Positions 14,862 to 23,030 of a DNA stretch of 52,591 bases are shown one piece after another. Below the pieces are notes generated by a model. That model saw only the letters and a list, made by a program, of their open reading frames with translations. It searched no databases and was not told the origin of the DNA. The stretch covers positions 1 through 52,591 of the forward strand of contig CAJTKW010000009.1 in NCBI GenBank assembly GCA_910577035.1. The letters are read 5' to 3'. How positions within the stretch are numbered: position 1 is the first letter of the stretch; every line of letters starts with the position of its first letter. A program made the position numbers and the translations under genes. This stretch comes from an uncultured Acetatifactor sp. (GTDB lineage: Bacteria > Bacillota > Clostridia > Lachnospirales > Lachnospiraceae).

Positions 14862-15956
14862 ATGCAGGTTATGCCAAACCGTATGGACAGAGGTTTCCTG
14901 AAATATCAGGAGGAATTTGAAGAAAAAGCGCTGGCGGTGCTTCGATCCGGCAGGTATGTACTGGGGCCGGAGGTGGAAGCCTTTGAGAAGGAGTTCGCCG
15001 CCTATGTGGGGGCGAAGTATTGTGTAGGGCTTGCCAGCGGCCTGGATGCCCTGTGGCTGGCGTTCCGCATTCTGGGCATCGGTGCGGGGGACGAGGTGAT
15101 TGTCCAGGCGAACACATACATAGCCAGCGTCATGGGGATTACCATTAACGGCGCGAAACCGGTCTTTGTGGAACCGGACGAGTATTATAATATAGACGTG
15201 GAGCGGCTGGAAAGCAGGATCACGGAACGGACGAAGGCAATTCTGGTGGTACATCTCTACGGCCAGGCCTCCTGTATGGAGCCGGTCACAGCCCTGTGCA
15301 GGAAGTACGGGCTGAAGCTGGTGGAGGACTGCGCCCAGTCCCATGGCGCCTGCTATGACGGACAGACCACGGGAACCTTCGGGGATATTGGCTGCTTTTC
15401 CTTTTATCCCTCTAAGAATCTTGGCGCCTTTGGGGACGGCGGGGCGATTGTGACCAATGAGGAAGGGATTGCTGCCGATATGAGGGTGTATCGTAATTAC
15501 GGCAGCGAGAAGCGTTATTATAATAAGGTAGTGGGGGCAAATTCCCGGCTTGACGAGCTGCAGGCGGGGCTTCTGCGGGTGCGCCTTCAGCATATGGAGG
15601 AGATTACCGGAGAACATCGCAGGCTGGCAGCCCGGTATCAGAGTAAGCTATGCAATGAAAGGCTTGTGCTTCCGGGGGTACGGGAGCGTGCCGACAGTGT
15701 GTGGCATCAGTATGTGATCCGCTGCGGGGAGCGGGAGCGGCTGATGACATATTTAAGTGAGCATGGAATCGGCAGTATTATTCATTATCCCATACCGCCG
15801 CATTTGTCGGAGGCATATCAATATCTGGGGTACGGGAGGGGAAGCTTTCCGCTGGCGGAGGAGTATGCGGATACGGTTCTGTCCCTGCCTTTGTACAGCG
15901 GCATGACCGAAGAGGAGCAGAGCTTTGTGATCGACACACTGAACCGCTTTTGTTGA
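14862..15956 (+). CDS. DegT/DnrJ/EryC1-type sugar aminotransferase (FdtB/QdtB-like)
   Basis: A 364-residue PLP enzyme of the fold used to aminate nucleotide-linked keto sugars. The PLP lysine is Lys185 in 'YPSKNLGAFGDGG'; other family marks are 'GLASGLDALWLA', 'VEDCAQSHGA' and 'NSRLDELQAG'. Given the adjacent 3,4-ketoisomerase domain, the likely reaction is transfer of an amino group from glutamate to C3 of a dTDP-3-keto-6-deoxyhexose, giving dTDP-3-amino-3,6-dideoxy-galactose or -glucose. Which epimer cannot be told by eye. The start follows AGAGGAT, and the gene is first in the operon after a strong promoter. Enzymes making dTDP-glucose and its 4-keto form (RmlA/RmlB) are not in the window. 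Confidence 0.9.
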   Translation: MQVMPNRMDRGFLKYQEEFEEKALAVLRSGRYVLGPEVEAFEKEFAAYVGAKYCVGLASGLDALWLAFRILGIGAGDEVIVQANTYIASVMGITINGAKPVFVEPDEYYNIDVERLESRITERTKAILVVHLYGQASCMEPVTALCRKYGLKLVEDCAQSHGACYDGQTTGTFGDIGCFSFYPSKNLGAFGDGGAIVTNEEGIAADMRVYRNYGSEKRYYNKVVGANSRLDELQAGLLRVRLQHMEEITGEHRRLAARYQSKLCNERLVLPGVRERADSVWHQYVIRCGERERLMTYLSEHGIGSIIHYPIPPHLSEAYQYLGYGRGSFPLAEEYADTVLSLPLYSGMTEEEQSFVIDTLNRFC

Positions 15957-16020
15957 TTGCCGGGCTTGTGGGAAAGAGCCTTTTGGAATGATACTGCCTG
16001 GCAGTAGAATTGAGGGACGT

Positions 16021-17415
16021 ATGAAGCTGGAAGAACAGTATAAAATTTTATACTTCAGGGATCTGGGGGATGAACGGGGGAATCTGGTGGTGATTGAAGG
16101 AGAAGGCATGGATGTCCCCTTTGACATCAAGCGGGTCTTTTACCTCTATGGTTCCGACGATAAGGTGGTCAGAGGGCAGCATGCCAACCGGGAAACGGAA
16201 TTCATTCTGGTGAATGTGGGCGGCAGCAGCCGTGTGCGGGTGGACAACGGTACGGAATCAAAGGTGATAGAGTTGAACCGGCCGGGCATGGGGTTGTATC
16301 TTCCGCCCATGCTGTGGAAGGATATGTATGATTTCTCACCGGATTCCATTCTGATGGTGCTTGCCAGCAGGCATTATGACGACCGGGAATATATCCGGGA
16401 TTATTCGGAATATCTGGAGGAGCTGAAAAAGCAGAAGTCCGTGTCCGAACCTGTCGTGAAGGGCAGGGAAGGGAAAATATCCGTTATTATACCTGTTTAC
16501 TATAATGAGGATACCCTGATGGATCTGTATCAGGATATGAAAGACAAAATACTTGGAAGTCTGGGAGATTACGAGCTGGTTTTCGTGGATGACGGTTCCG
16601 GGGACAGGTCCTGGGAGATCATGAATGAGATCAGCAGGATGGATGGCCGTGTGCATCTGGTAAAGTTGTCCAGGAATTTCGGGGAACATGCGGCATTGCT
16701 GGCGGGCTTAAGCGTGTGCAGCGGAGACTGCGCGGTGACCAAGCAGGCGGATCTGCAGGAGGACTCCACCCTGATTACCAGTATGTATGAGAGCTGGAAG
16801 CGGGGAAACAAGGTAGTGCTTGCCGTGAGGCGGTCCCGGGATGAAAGCAGGGTGAAGGTATTTTTTGCCAATCTTTATTATGCTATGGTGAGGAAGTGCA
16901 TCAATAAGGGCATGCCGTGGGGGGGATGCGACTGTTATCTGCTTGACCGGAAGGTGATCGAGGTTCTGGAGCGCCTGGACGAAAAAAACTCCAGTCTGAC
17001 CCTGCAGGTTCTGTGGGCAGGTTTTCAGACGGACAGGGTATATTTTGACAGGCGTGACAGGGAGAAAGGAAAATCCCGCTGGACCTTTGCCAAGAAATTC
17101 AAGCTGGTGCTGGATTCCCTGATGAGCTTTTCCTATGTGCCCATTCGGCTTATGTCGGGCATCGGCCTTTTATTTGATATTTTCTCGGTGGTGATGCTGG
17201 TCAGCGTCATGATAGAATATTTTACCAAGAGAGTGCCCATCGACGGCTGGGCTTCTTTGATGTGTGTGCTTCTGTTATCTGCCGGTTTGATTTTGTCCAT
17301 GCTGGGGATACTGGGAGAATATCTGTGGAGGACCCTGGACGCTTCCCGGAAAAGACCTCCCTTTATTATTGATGAGGAGAAAATGCCAGATGAGCAGGAC
17401 GAAACAGGAAAATAG
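16021..17415 (+). CDS. Fusion: sugar 3,4-ketoisomerase (FdtA/QdtA-like) + GtrB-type glycosyltransferase
   Basis: Two enzymes in one chain of 464 residues. Residues 1-135 are a cupin of the FdtA/QdtA/WxcM type ('LGDERGNLVVIE', 'FDIKRVFYLYG', 'VVRGQHANRETEF', 'LYLPPMLWKDMYDFSPDS'), moving the keto group of dTDP-4-keto-6-deoxyglucose from C4 to C3. From about 150 a family 2 glycosyltransferase follows ('ISVIIPVYYNEDTLMDLY', 'VFVDDGSGDRSW', 'LSRNFGEHAALLAG', 'QADLQEDS', 'KGKSRWTFAKK') with two C-terminal transmembrane segments (about 375-395 and 415-440). That is the layout of GtrB/DPM-like enzymes that load a sugar on undecaprenyl phosphate. An ATG at 15988 would add 11 residues; I prefer 16021 because family members begin there. 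It overlaps the next gene. The fusion couples making the sugar with loading it. Confidence 0.88.
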   Translation: MKLEEQYKILYFRDLGDERGNLVVIEGEGMDVPFDIKRVFYLYGSDDKVVRGQHANRETEFILVNVGGSSRVRVDNGTESKVIELNRPGMGLYLPPMLWKDMYDFSPDSILMVLASRHYDDREYIRDYSEYLEELKKQKSVSEPVVKGREGKISVIIPVYYNEDTLMDLYQDMKDKILGSLGDYELVFVDDGSGDRSWEIMNEISRMDGRVHLVKLSRNFGEHAALLAGLSVCSGDCAVTKQADLQEDSTLITSMYESWKRGNKVVLAVRRSRDESRVKVFFANLYYAMVRKCINKGMPWGGCDCYLLDRKVIEVLERLDEKNSSLTLQVLWAGFQTDRVYFDRRDREKGKSRWTFAKKFKLVLDSLMSFSYVPIRLMSGIGLLFDIFSVVMLVSVMIEYFTKRVPIDGWASLMCVLLLSAGLILSMLGILGEYLWRTLDASRKRPPFIIDEEKMPDEQDETGK

Positions 17416-19150
17416 GCGGGAGAGGGACAGCTTCAGGTTCTGGAAGGCGGTATTGCTTGCAGGCAGTGTGCTGGCAGCACTGAAGGTAATTTTTGTGGAT
17501 TATACGCTGGATGAGGAATACCAGGTAGTGATGGCATACAGGCGTCTGGCGGGGGATCAGCTTTTCGGCGCCATGTGGGAGCCCCACCAGACCTCCGCTT
17601 TCGCCTGTGTATGGCTGATGCGTTTGTTTCAGGCGGTCACGGGGGGAACCACGGGAGTGGTTCTTTTTCTGCGGGTCTGTACTACCGGCATACAGATTTT
17701 ATTGTCTGTGTGGTTCTGCCGCGTCTTGAGAAGTTTTCTCAGAGGGGAGTATGCTTTCCTGCTGGGGCTGTGCTATTTTAATATCGTGCCGAAAATCATA
17801 CAGATTCCGGAGTTTTCCAACCTGCAGGTGTGGTTTTTCACGGTGATCGTGCTGTCATTGATCCGGTATTATGAAAGGCGGCATCGGCTGTGGCTGCTTT
17901 GGGCGGGGATCGGCATGGCTTTTGAGGTGCTGGCGTATCCGTCCTGCCTGTTGCTGTTTCCCATGTTTCTGGTCAGTATTTTCCTGTTGTCCGGGGGAAG
18001 GAAGAAGGATGGCGGGGACAGGAAAGGAGCATTGGCGGACTGCCTTATCTTTGCGGGAGTATGTGCAGGGAGCGCGCTGATCTGGCTGGGATATGTGTTG
18101 TATCACGTACCGCCGGAGGATTTCCTGCGGAACCTGGGCTACATACTTTCTTTTGACCCTACCCATGAGCTTGCGCCGGTGACCGGCAGTAAGATCGCCA
18201 ATTTGTCGGCAGGAGTGGGGAGGCTGGAGTTTCTTCTGCTGATTATCGCGGCAATAGGGACGGGAGCGTGGCTGCTGATTGGCTATATACAGGAGCGTAA
18301 GGGGGACAGTGAGCCCCGCAGGCTTTCGGTGCTGGCAGTACTGTTGGTACTGGCGGCGGAAGGGGTGCAGGTTTTCTACTGGACGGTGCTGGGAAGCGGT
18401 TACGAAATGCCCATGATCCATTTGCTGGCACTTATGCTGGCGGCAACCCTCGTATGGCGCGTGACGGGCCTGCGGAAAAGGGCGCTGATTGTCGGCTATG
18501 CGGGGTCTCTGGTCTGCATTGCGGCGGTTATTTATATGAGTGATCTGACGCCTGAGTATGCGATTCCCCACGGCATGACGGGAGCGCTGCTGGCGGCAGC
18601 CATGGTAGTCATGGGACTGGAGGCTGAGCTGGAAGAAGGCAGCCGGCGATGGATTCGAATATTTCTGATCGGCCTTGTCCTGGTGTCCGTGTTCGGGAAA
18701 GGATATACTCTGCGGGGAGGCAAAACAGAGACAAATTCCGTGCTGGGCATCCGCAGTGTTGTCAGGGAGGGACCGGCAGCGGGTATTTTCATGAATTATA
18801 TGCAGGCATATATTACAAACAGTACCTATGAGGAGTTTCAGGCGTATGTGGAGGAAGGGGCGAACTGTCTGGTGGTCACCAACATGGTGGGGACGGCGGG
18901 AACGTCTCCCTATTTGTTCCGGAACTGTCAGATCTGTCATTTTTCCGTGGTGGATCCTACTACCTATGACGGGAGGCTGCTGACCTATTGGGAGCTGTAT
19001 CCGGAGAAGAAGCCGGACGTGATCGTGGTGGACTGCTGGTACGGGCAGTTGAATGAGAAGGAAGACAGCTGGATCATGCGGTATATCGAGGAAGAGTTCG
19101 GATATAGCAGGACAGTTGACGGAAAGTATGTGAGGTACTATTTTAAATGA
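17390..19150 (+). CDS. Polytopic membrane glycosyltransferase, GT-C-like
   Basis: About 586 residues with a basic N-terminus, roughly ten to eleven transmembrane segments and a soluble C-terminal part (about 445-586). After the first membrane helix comes an acidic loop 'DYTLDEEYQVVMAYRRLAG' with a D..DEE pattern, as in GT-C enzymes (PMT/ArnT type) that take sugars from polyprenyl phosphates on the outer face. Placement between a GtrB-type and a GtrA-type protein makes it the likely transferase of a three-component system. I chose the ATG at 17390 because GAGGAG stands 10 bases before it; TTG 17369 and ATG 17372 are possible. It overlaps the previous gene and ends in an ATGA overlap with gtrA, so the set is translationally coupled. 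The acceptor is unknown. Confidence 0.75.
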   Translation: MSRTKQENRRERDSFRFWKAVLLAGSVLAALKVIFVDYTLDEEYQVVMAYRRLAGDQLFGAMWEPHQTSAFACVWLMRLFQAVTGGTTGVVLFLRVCTTGIQILLSVWFCRVLRSFLRGEYAFLLGLCYFNIVPKIIQIPEFSNLQVWFFTVIVLSLIRYYERRHRLWLLWAGIGMAFEVLAYPSCLLLFPMFLVSIFLLSGGRKKDGGDRKGALADCLIFAGVCAGSALIWLGYVLYHVPPEDFLRNLGYILSFDPTHELAPVTGSKIANLSAGVGRLEFLLLIIAAIGTGAWLLIGYIQERKGDSEPRRLSVLAVLLVLAAEGVQVFYWTVLGSGYEMPMIHLLALMLAATLVWRVTGLRKRALIVGYAGSLVCIAAVIYMSDLTPEYAIPHGMTGALLAAAMVVMGLEAELEEGSRRWIRIFLIGLVLVSVFGKGYTLRGGKTETNSVLGIRSVVREGPAAGIFMNYMQAYITNSTYEEFQAYVEEGANCLVVTNMVGTAGTSPYLFRNCQICHFSVVDPTTYDGRLLTYWELYPEKKPDVIVVDCWYGQLNEKEDSWIMRYIEEEFGYSRTVDGKYVRYYFK

Positions 19151-19605
19151 TCAGTCAGTTTTTGAAATTTGCCCTGGTGGGCGTGTTAAACACATTGATC
19201 AGTGAGGGCGTGTATGTATTGCTTATTTTCTTCAGGGTCCATTATCTCCCGGCGGGATTTATCGGTTTTTCCCTGAGCGTGGTGAATGCGTATTTCTGGA
19301 GCAGCAGGTATGTTTTCAGGGAAGAAGGGGAGGACGGGAAGCCGACGGGATGGAAGGTCTTCGGCAAGACTTACCTGGCTTATTTCTGGGGCTATCTGGT
19401 GAATGCCGGGCTTCTGGTATTCTGGATTGACATTCTGGACATCTGCCGGTGGATGAAGCCGTTGGAAGCCCGGTTTCTCAGCCTGGGCTGGAAGCGTTTC
19501 GACGCGCGGTTTCTTGGCAGCGCATTGGCCGCGGGAATCAATCTGCTGATTACCGTTCCCATGAATTTTGTCATCAATAAATACTGGGCGTACAAAAAGA
19601 AATAA
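19147..19605 (+). CDS. GtrA-family polyprenyl-phosphate-sugar flippase
   Basis: A 152-residue membrane protein with four predicted helices, the GtrA fold. The family start is typical: 'FLKFALVGVLNTLISEGVY' is close to the usual 'FL.VG...T.......L' pattern, and the end 'PMNFVINKYWAYKKK' is the family's 'NF..N..W.F' motif. GtrA proteins are held to move undecaprenyl-phosphate-linked sugars across the membrane. The ATG overlaps the preceding stop. The partner GtrB is fused to a ketoisomerase two genes upstream, so this flippase probably handles a 3-amino-3,6-dideoxyhexose rather than glucose. Confidence 0.88.
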   Translation: MISQFLKFALVGVLNTLISEGVYVLLIFFRVHYLPAGFIGFSLSVVNAYFWSSRYVFREEGEDGKPTGWKVFGKTYLAYFWGYLVNAGLLVFWIDILDICRWMKPLEARFLSLGWKRFDARFLGSALAAGINLLITVPMNFVINKYWAYKKK

Positions 19606-19659
19606 ATTTCTTCAGAAACAAATTTCCCGGAAATGGAATGAAATATCTTGAAATCTGCT

Positions 19660-19713
19660 TGACATGAAATGTAAAGCGTACTATACTTTACAAGGTAAAG
19701 GACGCTTTACATT
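19660..19713 (+). promoter_or_regulatory. Promoter and palindromic operator of the XRE-ABC operon
   Basis: TTGACA (19660-19665, perfect), 17 bases, TATACT (19683-19688). Over it lies an 11-bp inverted repeat ATGTAAAGCGT (19670-19680) / ACGCTTTACAT (19703-19713), and inside that CTTTAC-AAG-GTAAAG (19687-19701). This makes four GTAAAG half-sites in alternating orientation across the spacer, -10 and start region, well placed for repression by the XRE protein coded 47 bp downstream. Confidence 0.75.
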
Positions 19714-19759
19714 TTTGCGCAAAAGAGCTTTGGGCATTACAGAAAAGACAGGAGGTGTC

Positions 19760-19966
19760 ATGCAGAATCGCATTCAGGAGCTGCGGAAGGCCATGGGGGG
19801 GGTTACTCAGAGCGAGCTGGCCGATGCGGTCAATGTGAGCCGGCAGACGATCATTTCTCTGGAAAATGGCAAATACAACGCTTCCCTGATACTGGCGCAC
19901 AGGATTGCGAAGTATTTCGGAGTGGCCATAGAAGAGCTGTTTCTGTTTGATGAGGAGGATGAATAG
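19760..19966 (+). CDS. XRE-family transcriptional regulator (short)
   Basis: A 68-residue Cro/CI-type DNA-binding protein consisting of little more than the helix-turn-helix: 'QSELADAVNVSRQTIISLE', then 'YNASLILAHRIAKYFGVAI' and an acidic end. The start follows AGGAGGTGTC; the longer frame from 19664 would run through the promoter and operator and is rejected. Regulators of this size often lead operons with a small membrane protein and an ABC exporter. By position it probably represses its own operon through the palindrome at 19670-19713. Confidence 0.9.
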   Translation: MQNRIQELRKAMGGVTQSELADAVNVSRQTIISLENGKYNASLILAHRIAKYFGVAIEELFLFDEEDE

Positions 19967-20050
19967 GGTTGTGTGCCGAAGAATAGAGGTGTTCGGAAGG
20001 GTGAAATAATCGGAGATGAAGATGTTTCCCGCAGCGGAAGAGGAGAAAGT

Positions 20051-20536
20051 ATGAGGAGTTTGTTTAGTCCTGTGTGCAGGGCGAAGAATAATGAGGAATA
20101 TAGGGAGGTACTGGGAAAGCGCCGGTTTCGGTTTTTCCTGTTTATCCTGGCCGGCCTGGCAACGGAGGCTGTGGCCCTGTATGTACACTTCTGCACGGAG
20201 ATCGGGATTTCGGAATATCATCTGGGGTTTCTGCTGGGGCTTGGCGCCGGCCTGGTAATCGGAGGCGCGGCAGGGATTCTGAAGATTCGCCGGAGACTGA
20301 GGGATGAAGAGAAGCTGAAGGAACTCCGCCTGAGGGAGACGGATGAGCGGGAGCTTGGGCTGGACAGTCTGGCCTTGCGGGGGACAGCCAGGATCCTGCT
20401 GGGAGTGATGTATGTACTGCTGGTTCTGGGAGGCATTCTAGCAAATGATATGCTGCTGTGGCTCAGCTGGGGGCTGATTATCATATTTCTGTTGAGTTTT
20501 GCACTGCTCAGAAAATATTATGAGTCAAAGTTCTGA
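20051..20536 (+). CDS. Small integral membrane protein of XRE-ABC operon
   Basis: A 161-residue protein. Four transmembrane segments are suggested: about 24-44 and 55-76, then 115-134 and 137-155 separated by a charged stretch (RRRLRDEEKLKELRLRETDE). The start follows AGAGGAGAAAGT; an upstream ATG-like start at 19973 overlaps nothing useful. No family name recalled with confidence. It sits between the regulator and the ABC transporter and is likely co-transcribed. It could be an accessory or sensor protein of the transporter. Confidence 0.7.
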   Translation: MRSLFSPVCRAKNNEEYREVLGKRRFRFFLFILAGLATEAVALYVHFCTEIGISEYHLGFLLGLGAGLVIGGAAGILKIRRRLRDEEKLKELRLRETDERELGLDSLALRGTARILLGVMYVLLVLGGILANDMLLWLSWGLIIIFLLSFALLRKYYESKF

Positions 20537-20626
20537 TATGCACAGACAAGCGGCGGAAGCGCCGGCCTGCAGCCTGAGGATGGCGCAGGAGAGAACGGGC
20601 CGGATATGCGGCGGAAAGGAAATGAA

Positions 20627-21403
20627 ATGGAGAAAATTTTGGAGGTGCAGGGGCTGAAGAAGACCTTCCGGCTTTCTGCAAAGCAGCAGAAGATCGAAAA
20701 GACCAGGGAGAAGACAAAGAGGGCCGTAAATGATCTGTCCTTTACTGCATACCGGGGAGAAGTGTTCGGACTGCTGGGACCCAACGGAGCGGGGAAGACT
20801 ACGACGCTGCGGATGCTGGCCACGCTGATCAGGCCGGATGCCGGAGACGCCGTGCTGGATGGCTCCAGTGTGATGAAGGAGCCGGAGGCGGTGCGGGGCA
20901 AGATCGGGTTTCTAACAAGCGAACTGAAGCTGGAGGAGTTTTTTACGCCTAATTACCTGTTTGACTTTTTTTCGGATCTCCACGGGGTGCCGGAAGGGGA
21001 AAAGAAGCAGCGTAAGGAGGAGCTCTTCAGCCGGTTTGGCATTGATAAATTTGCGGAGGTAAAGGTGGGGAACCTTTCCACGGGTATGAAGCAGAAGGTA
21101 TCTCTGGTGATCTCCCTGGTACATGATCCGGATGTGATTATCTTTGACGAACCCACAAACGGCCTGGATGTGCTGACAGCCAAGGTGGTCACGGATTTCC
21201 TTACGGATCTGAAGGCACAGGGAAAGACCATCATCGTTTCCACCCACATTTTTAGTCTGATCGAAAAGATCTGCGACAGGGTGGGGATTATCATAGACGG
21301 CCGTATGGTTCTGTGTGATTCCCTGGAGGCAGTCTGCGGGGGAAAGAGCCTGGAGGAAAGATTTTTTGAACTTTATGAGGAAAAGGTGGGTGAGATCGTA
21401 TGA
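20627..21403 (+). CDS. ABC transporter ATP-binding protein, NatA-like
   Basis: A 258-residue ATPase: Walker A 'GPNGAGKTTTLRML', Q-loop region 'IGFLTSELKL', signature 'LSTGMKQKVSLV', Walker B 'VIIFDEPTNGLD' and H-loop 'STHIF'. The insertion 'QQKIEKTREKTKRA' before the Walker A region is common in NatA-type sodium or drug exporters. The ATG at 20627 follows GGAAAGGAAAT; an in-frame ATG seven codons earlier is less well placed. It overlaps its permease by 4 bases. Substrate unknown; Na+ or a peptide/drug are the usual ones. Confidence 0.9.
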   Translation: MEKILEVQGLKKTFRLSAKQQKIEKTREKTKRAVNDLSFTAYRGEVFGLLGPNGAGKTTTLRMLATLIRPDAGDAVLDGSSVMKEPEAVRGKIGFLTSELKLEEFFTPNYLFDFFSDLHGVPEGEKKQRKEELFSRFGIDKFAEVKVGNLSTGMKQKVSLVISLVHDPDVIIFDEPTNGLDVLTAKVVTDFLTDLKAQGKTIIVSTHIFSLIEKICDRVGIIIDGRMVLCDSLEAVCGGKSLEERFFELYEEKVGEIV

Positions 21404-22572
21404 AAAGTAATATGCTGACAATTATCAAAAAGGAGTTTGCCCGGTTCTTCGGGGACAGGAGGATGGTGTTTACCACGATCCTGATGCCGGGCCTGATGAT
21501 CTATCTGCTTTATACCTTTATGGGAAAGGGCATGATGGGGCAGTTTGCCACGGATGATACCTATGTGGCCCACGCATATGTGGAGAATATGCCGGAAGAG
21601 CTGGCACCGGTTCTGAACGGACTGTCGGCGGAGTGGACGGAAAGCCCCGGCACGGACGCGGCCAGGGAGGCCATTGCGGCCAAGGAGGCGGATCTGCTGC
21701 TGGTATTTCCGGGGGATTTTTCCGCGGCAGTGGCAGAGTACCAGGTCTCCGACGGCCCGGCGCCCAATGTGGAGATCTATTACAATTCCACGGCGACGGA
21801 ATCCACCAAGCTGTACAATATCGTAAAGGGTGTGCTGGATTCCTGGGAAGACAGCATGGCGAATAAATTTGACGTAAATGCCGGCAGCGGAGCCTACGAC
21901 CTGGCTTCGGAAAAGGATGTTGCGGGACAGCTTTTTGCCATGCTGCTGCCCTTGCTGCTGATGACCTTCCTTTTCAGCAGCTGTGTGTCCGTAGCACCGG
22001 AGTCCATTGCGGGAGAGAAGGAAAGAGGTACGATTGCCACCCTTCTGGTGACCCCCATGAAGCGCAGCTCCCTGGCTTTGGGGAAGATCATCAGTCTCAG
22101 TGTGATTGCTTTGCTGGCAGGCCTGTCCAGCTTCCTGGGGACCATGCTTTCCCTGCCGAATCTGATGGCAGGCTCAGGTGCGGAGCTGGATGCCTCATTC
22201 TATGGGGTGAAGGATTATATATTGCTGCTGGGCGTAATCTTCACCACGGTGCTGGTGCTGGTGGCGCTGATCTCCATTATATCCGCCTGCGCGAAAAGCA
22301 TCAAGGAAGCCGGCACGGCTAATGCGCCGCTGATGATCCTGATGATGGGTGTCAGCCTGACCACCATGTTTGGCGGAGACGGTGAAAAGAGCCTGGGGCT
22401 GTTCTGCATTCCCGTTTATAACAGTGTGCATTGTATGTACGGCATTTTCTCCTTCCGGTATACGCTGTCCCAGATGCTGTTGACTATGGGCATCAATCTG
22501 GTATGTGCGTTCCTGCTGACCTGGGGATTGACGAAGCTTTTTAACAGCGAGAAGGTAATGTTTGCAAAATAG
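21400..22572 (+). CDS. ABC-2 type permease, NatB-like
   Basis: A 390-residue permease with one N-terminal transmembrane helix (about 23-42), a large outside domain (about 45-175, including 'NVEIYYNSTATESTKLYN') and five further helices (about 180-385). The motif 'ESIAGEKERGTIATLLVTPM' is the hallmark of ABC-2 exporters such as NatB. It partners the ATPase it overlaps. Together they form a half-plus-half exporter. Confidence 0.9.
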   Translation: MKSNMLTIIKKEFARFFGDRRMVFTTILMPGLMIYLLYTFMGKGMMGQFATDDTYVAHAYVENMPEELAPVLNGLSAEWTESPGTDAAREAIAAKEADLLLVFPGDFSAAVAEYQVSDGPAPNVEIYYNSTATESTKLYNIVKGVLDSWEDSMANKFDVNAGSGAYDLASEKDVAGQLFAMLLPLLLMTFLFSSCVSVAPESIAGEKERGTIATLLVTPMKRSSLALGKIISLSVIALLAGLSSFLGTMLSLPNLMAGSGAELDASFYGVKDYILLLGVIFTTVLVLVALISIISACAKSIKEAGTANAPLMILMMGVSLTTMFGGDGEKSLGLFCIPVYNSVHCMYGIFSFRYTLSQMLLTMGINLVCAFLLTWGLTKLFNSEKVMFAK

Positions 22573-22581
22573 GAGGGGCCG

Positions 22582-23019
22582 GTGTACATAGCGATCATCC
22601 TCTCAGCGGCAGTTTTGGGTATTCTCATTGCTGCCGCTGTAATCAGATACAGAAGGAATCGGTATTACCCTTCTGACATGGACCTGATGGAGGGACATGA
22701 TTTTGAATACTATTGTGCGGAGCTGCTGCGGCAGCAGGGCTTCCTGGAGGTGGAGGTCACAAGGGGCAGCGGCGATTACGGCATCGATATTCTGGCGGAA
22801 AAGGATGGGGTTACCTATGCCATTCAATGTAAGCGTTATACCGCCCCCGTGGGAGTAAAGGCTGTACAGGAAGCATATGCCGGCCGGGATTATTATGACC
22901 GGATGGTGGGAGCGGTGCTGACAAACCAGTATTTTACCCAGCCTGCAGTAGAAGCCGCTAAAAAACTGAAGATCCTGCTGTGGGACCGGGGCTATCTGGA
23001 GGAGATACAGAGGGAATAA
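22582..23019 (+). CDS. Membrane-anchored Mrr-type restriction endonuclease-like protein
   Basis: A 145-residue protein that begins at GTG after AGGAGGGGCC. Residues 2-22 form a transmembrane helix; the rest is an Mrr catalytic domain with 'FEYYCAELLRQQGF' (Glu), 'GSGDYGIDILAE' (Asp) and 'YAIQCKRY' (QxK), the PD-(D/E)xK active site. Such short membrane-anchored Mrr proteins are frequent in Firmicutes; their target is uncertain. It starts 9 bp after the permease, so it may belong to the same operon, and it converges on the DUF885 gene with an 11-bp gap. Confidence 0.85.
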   Translation: MYIAIILSAAVLGILIAAAVIRYRRNRYYPSDMDLMEGHDFEYYCAELLRQQGFLEVEVTRGSGDYGIDILAEKDGVTYAIQCKRYTAPVGVKAVQEAYAGRDYYDRMVGAVLTNQYFTQPAVEAAKKLKILLWDRGYLEEIQRE

Positions 23020-23030
23020 GATCCGTTCAA

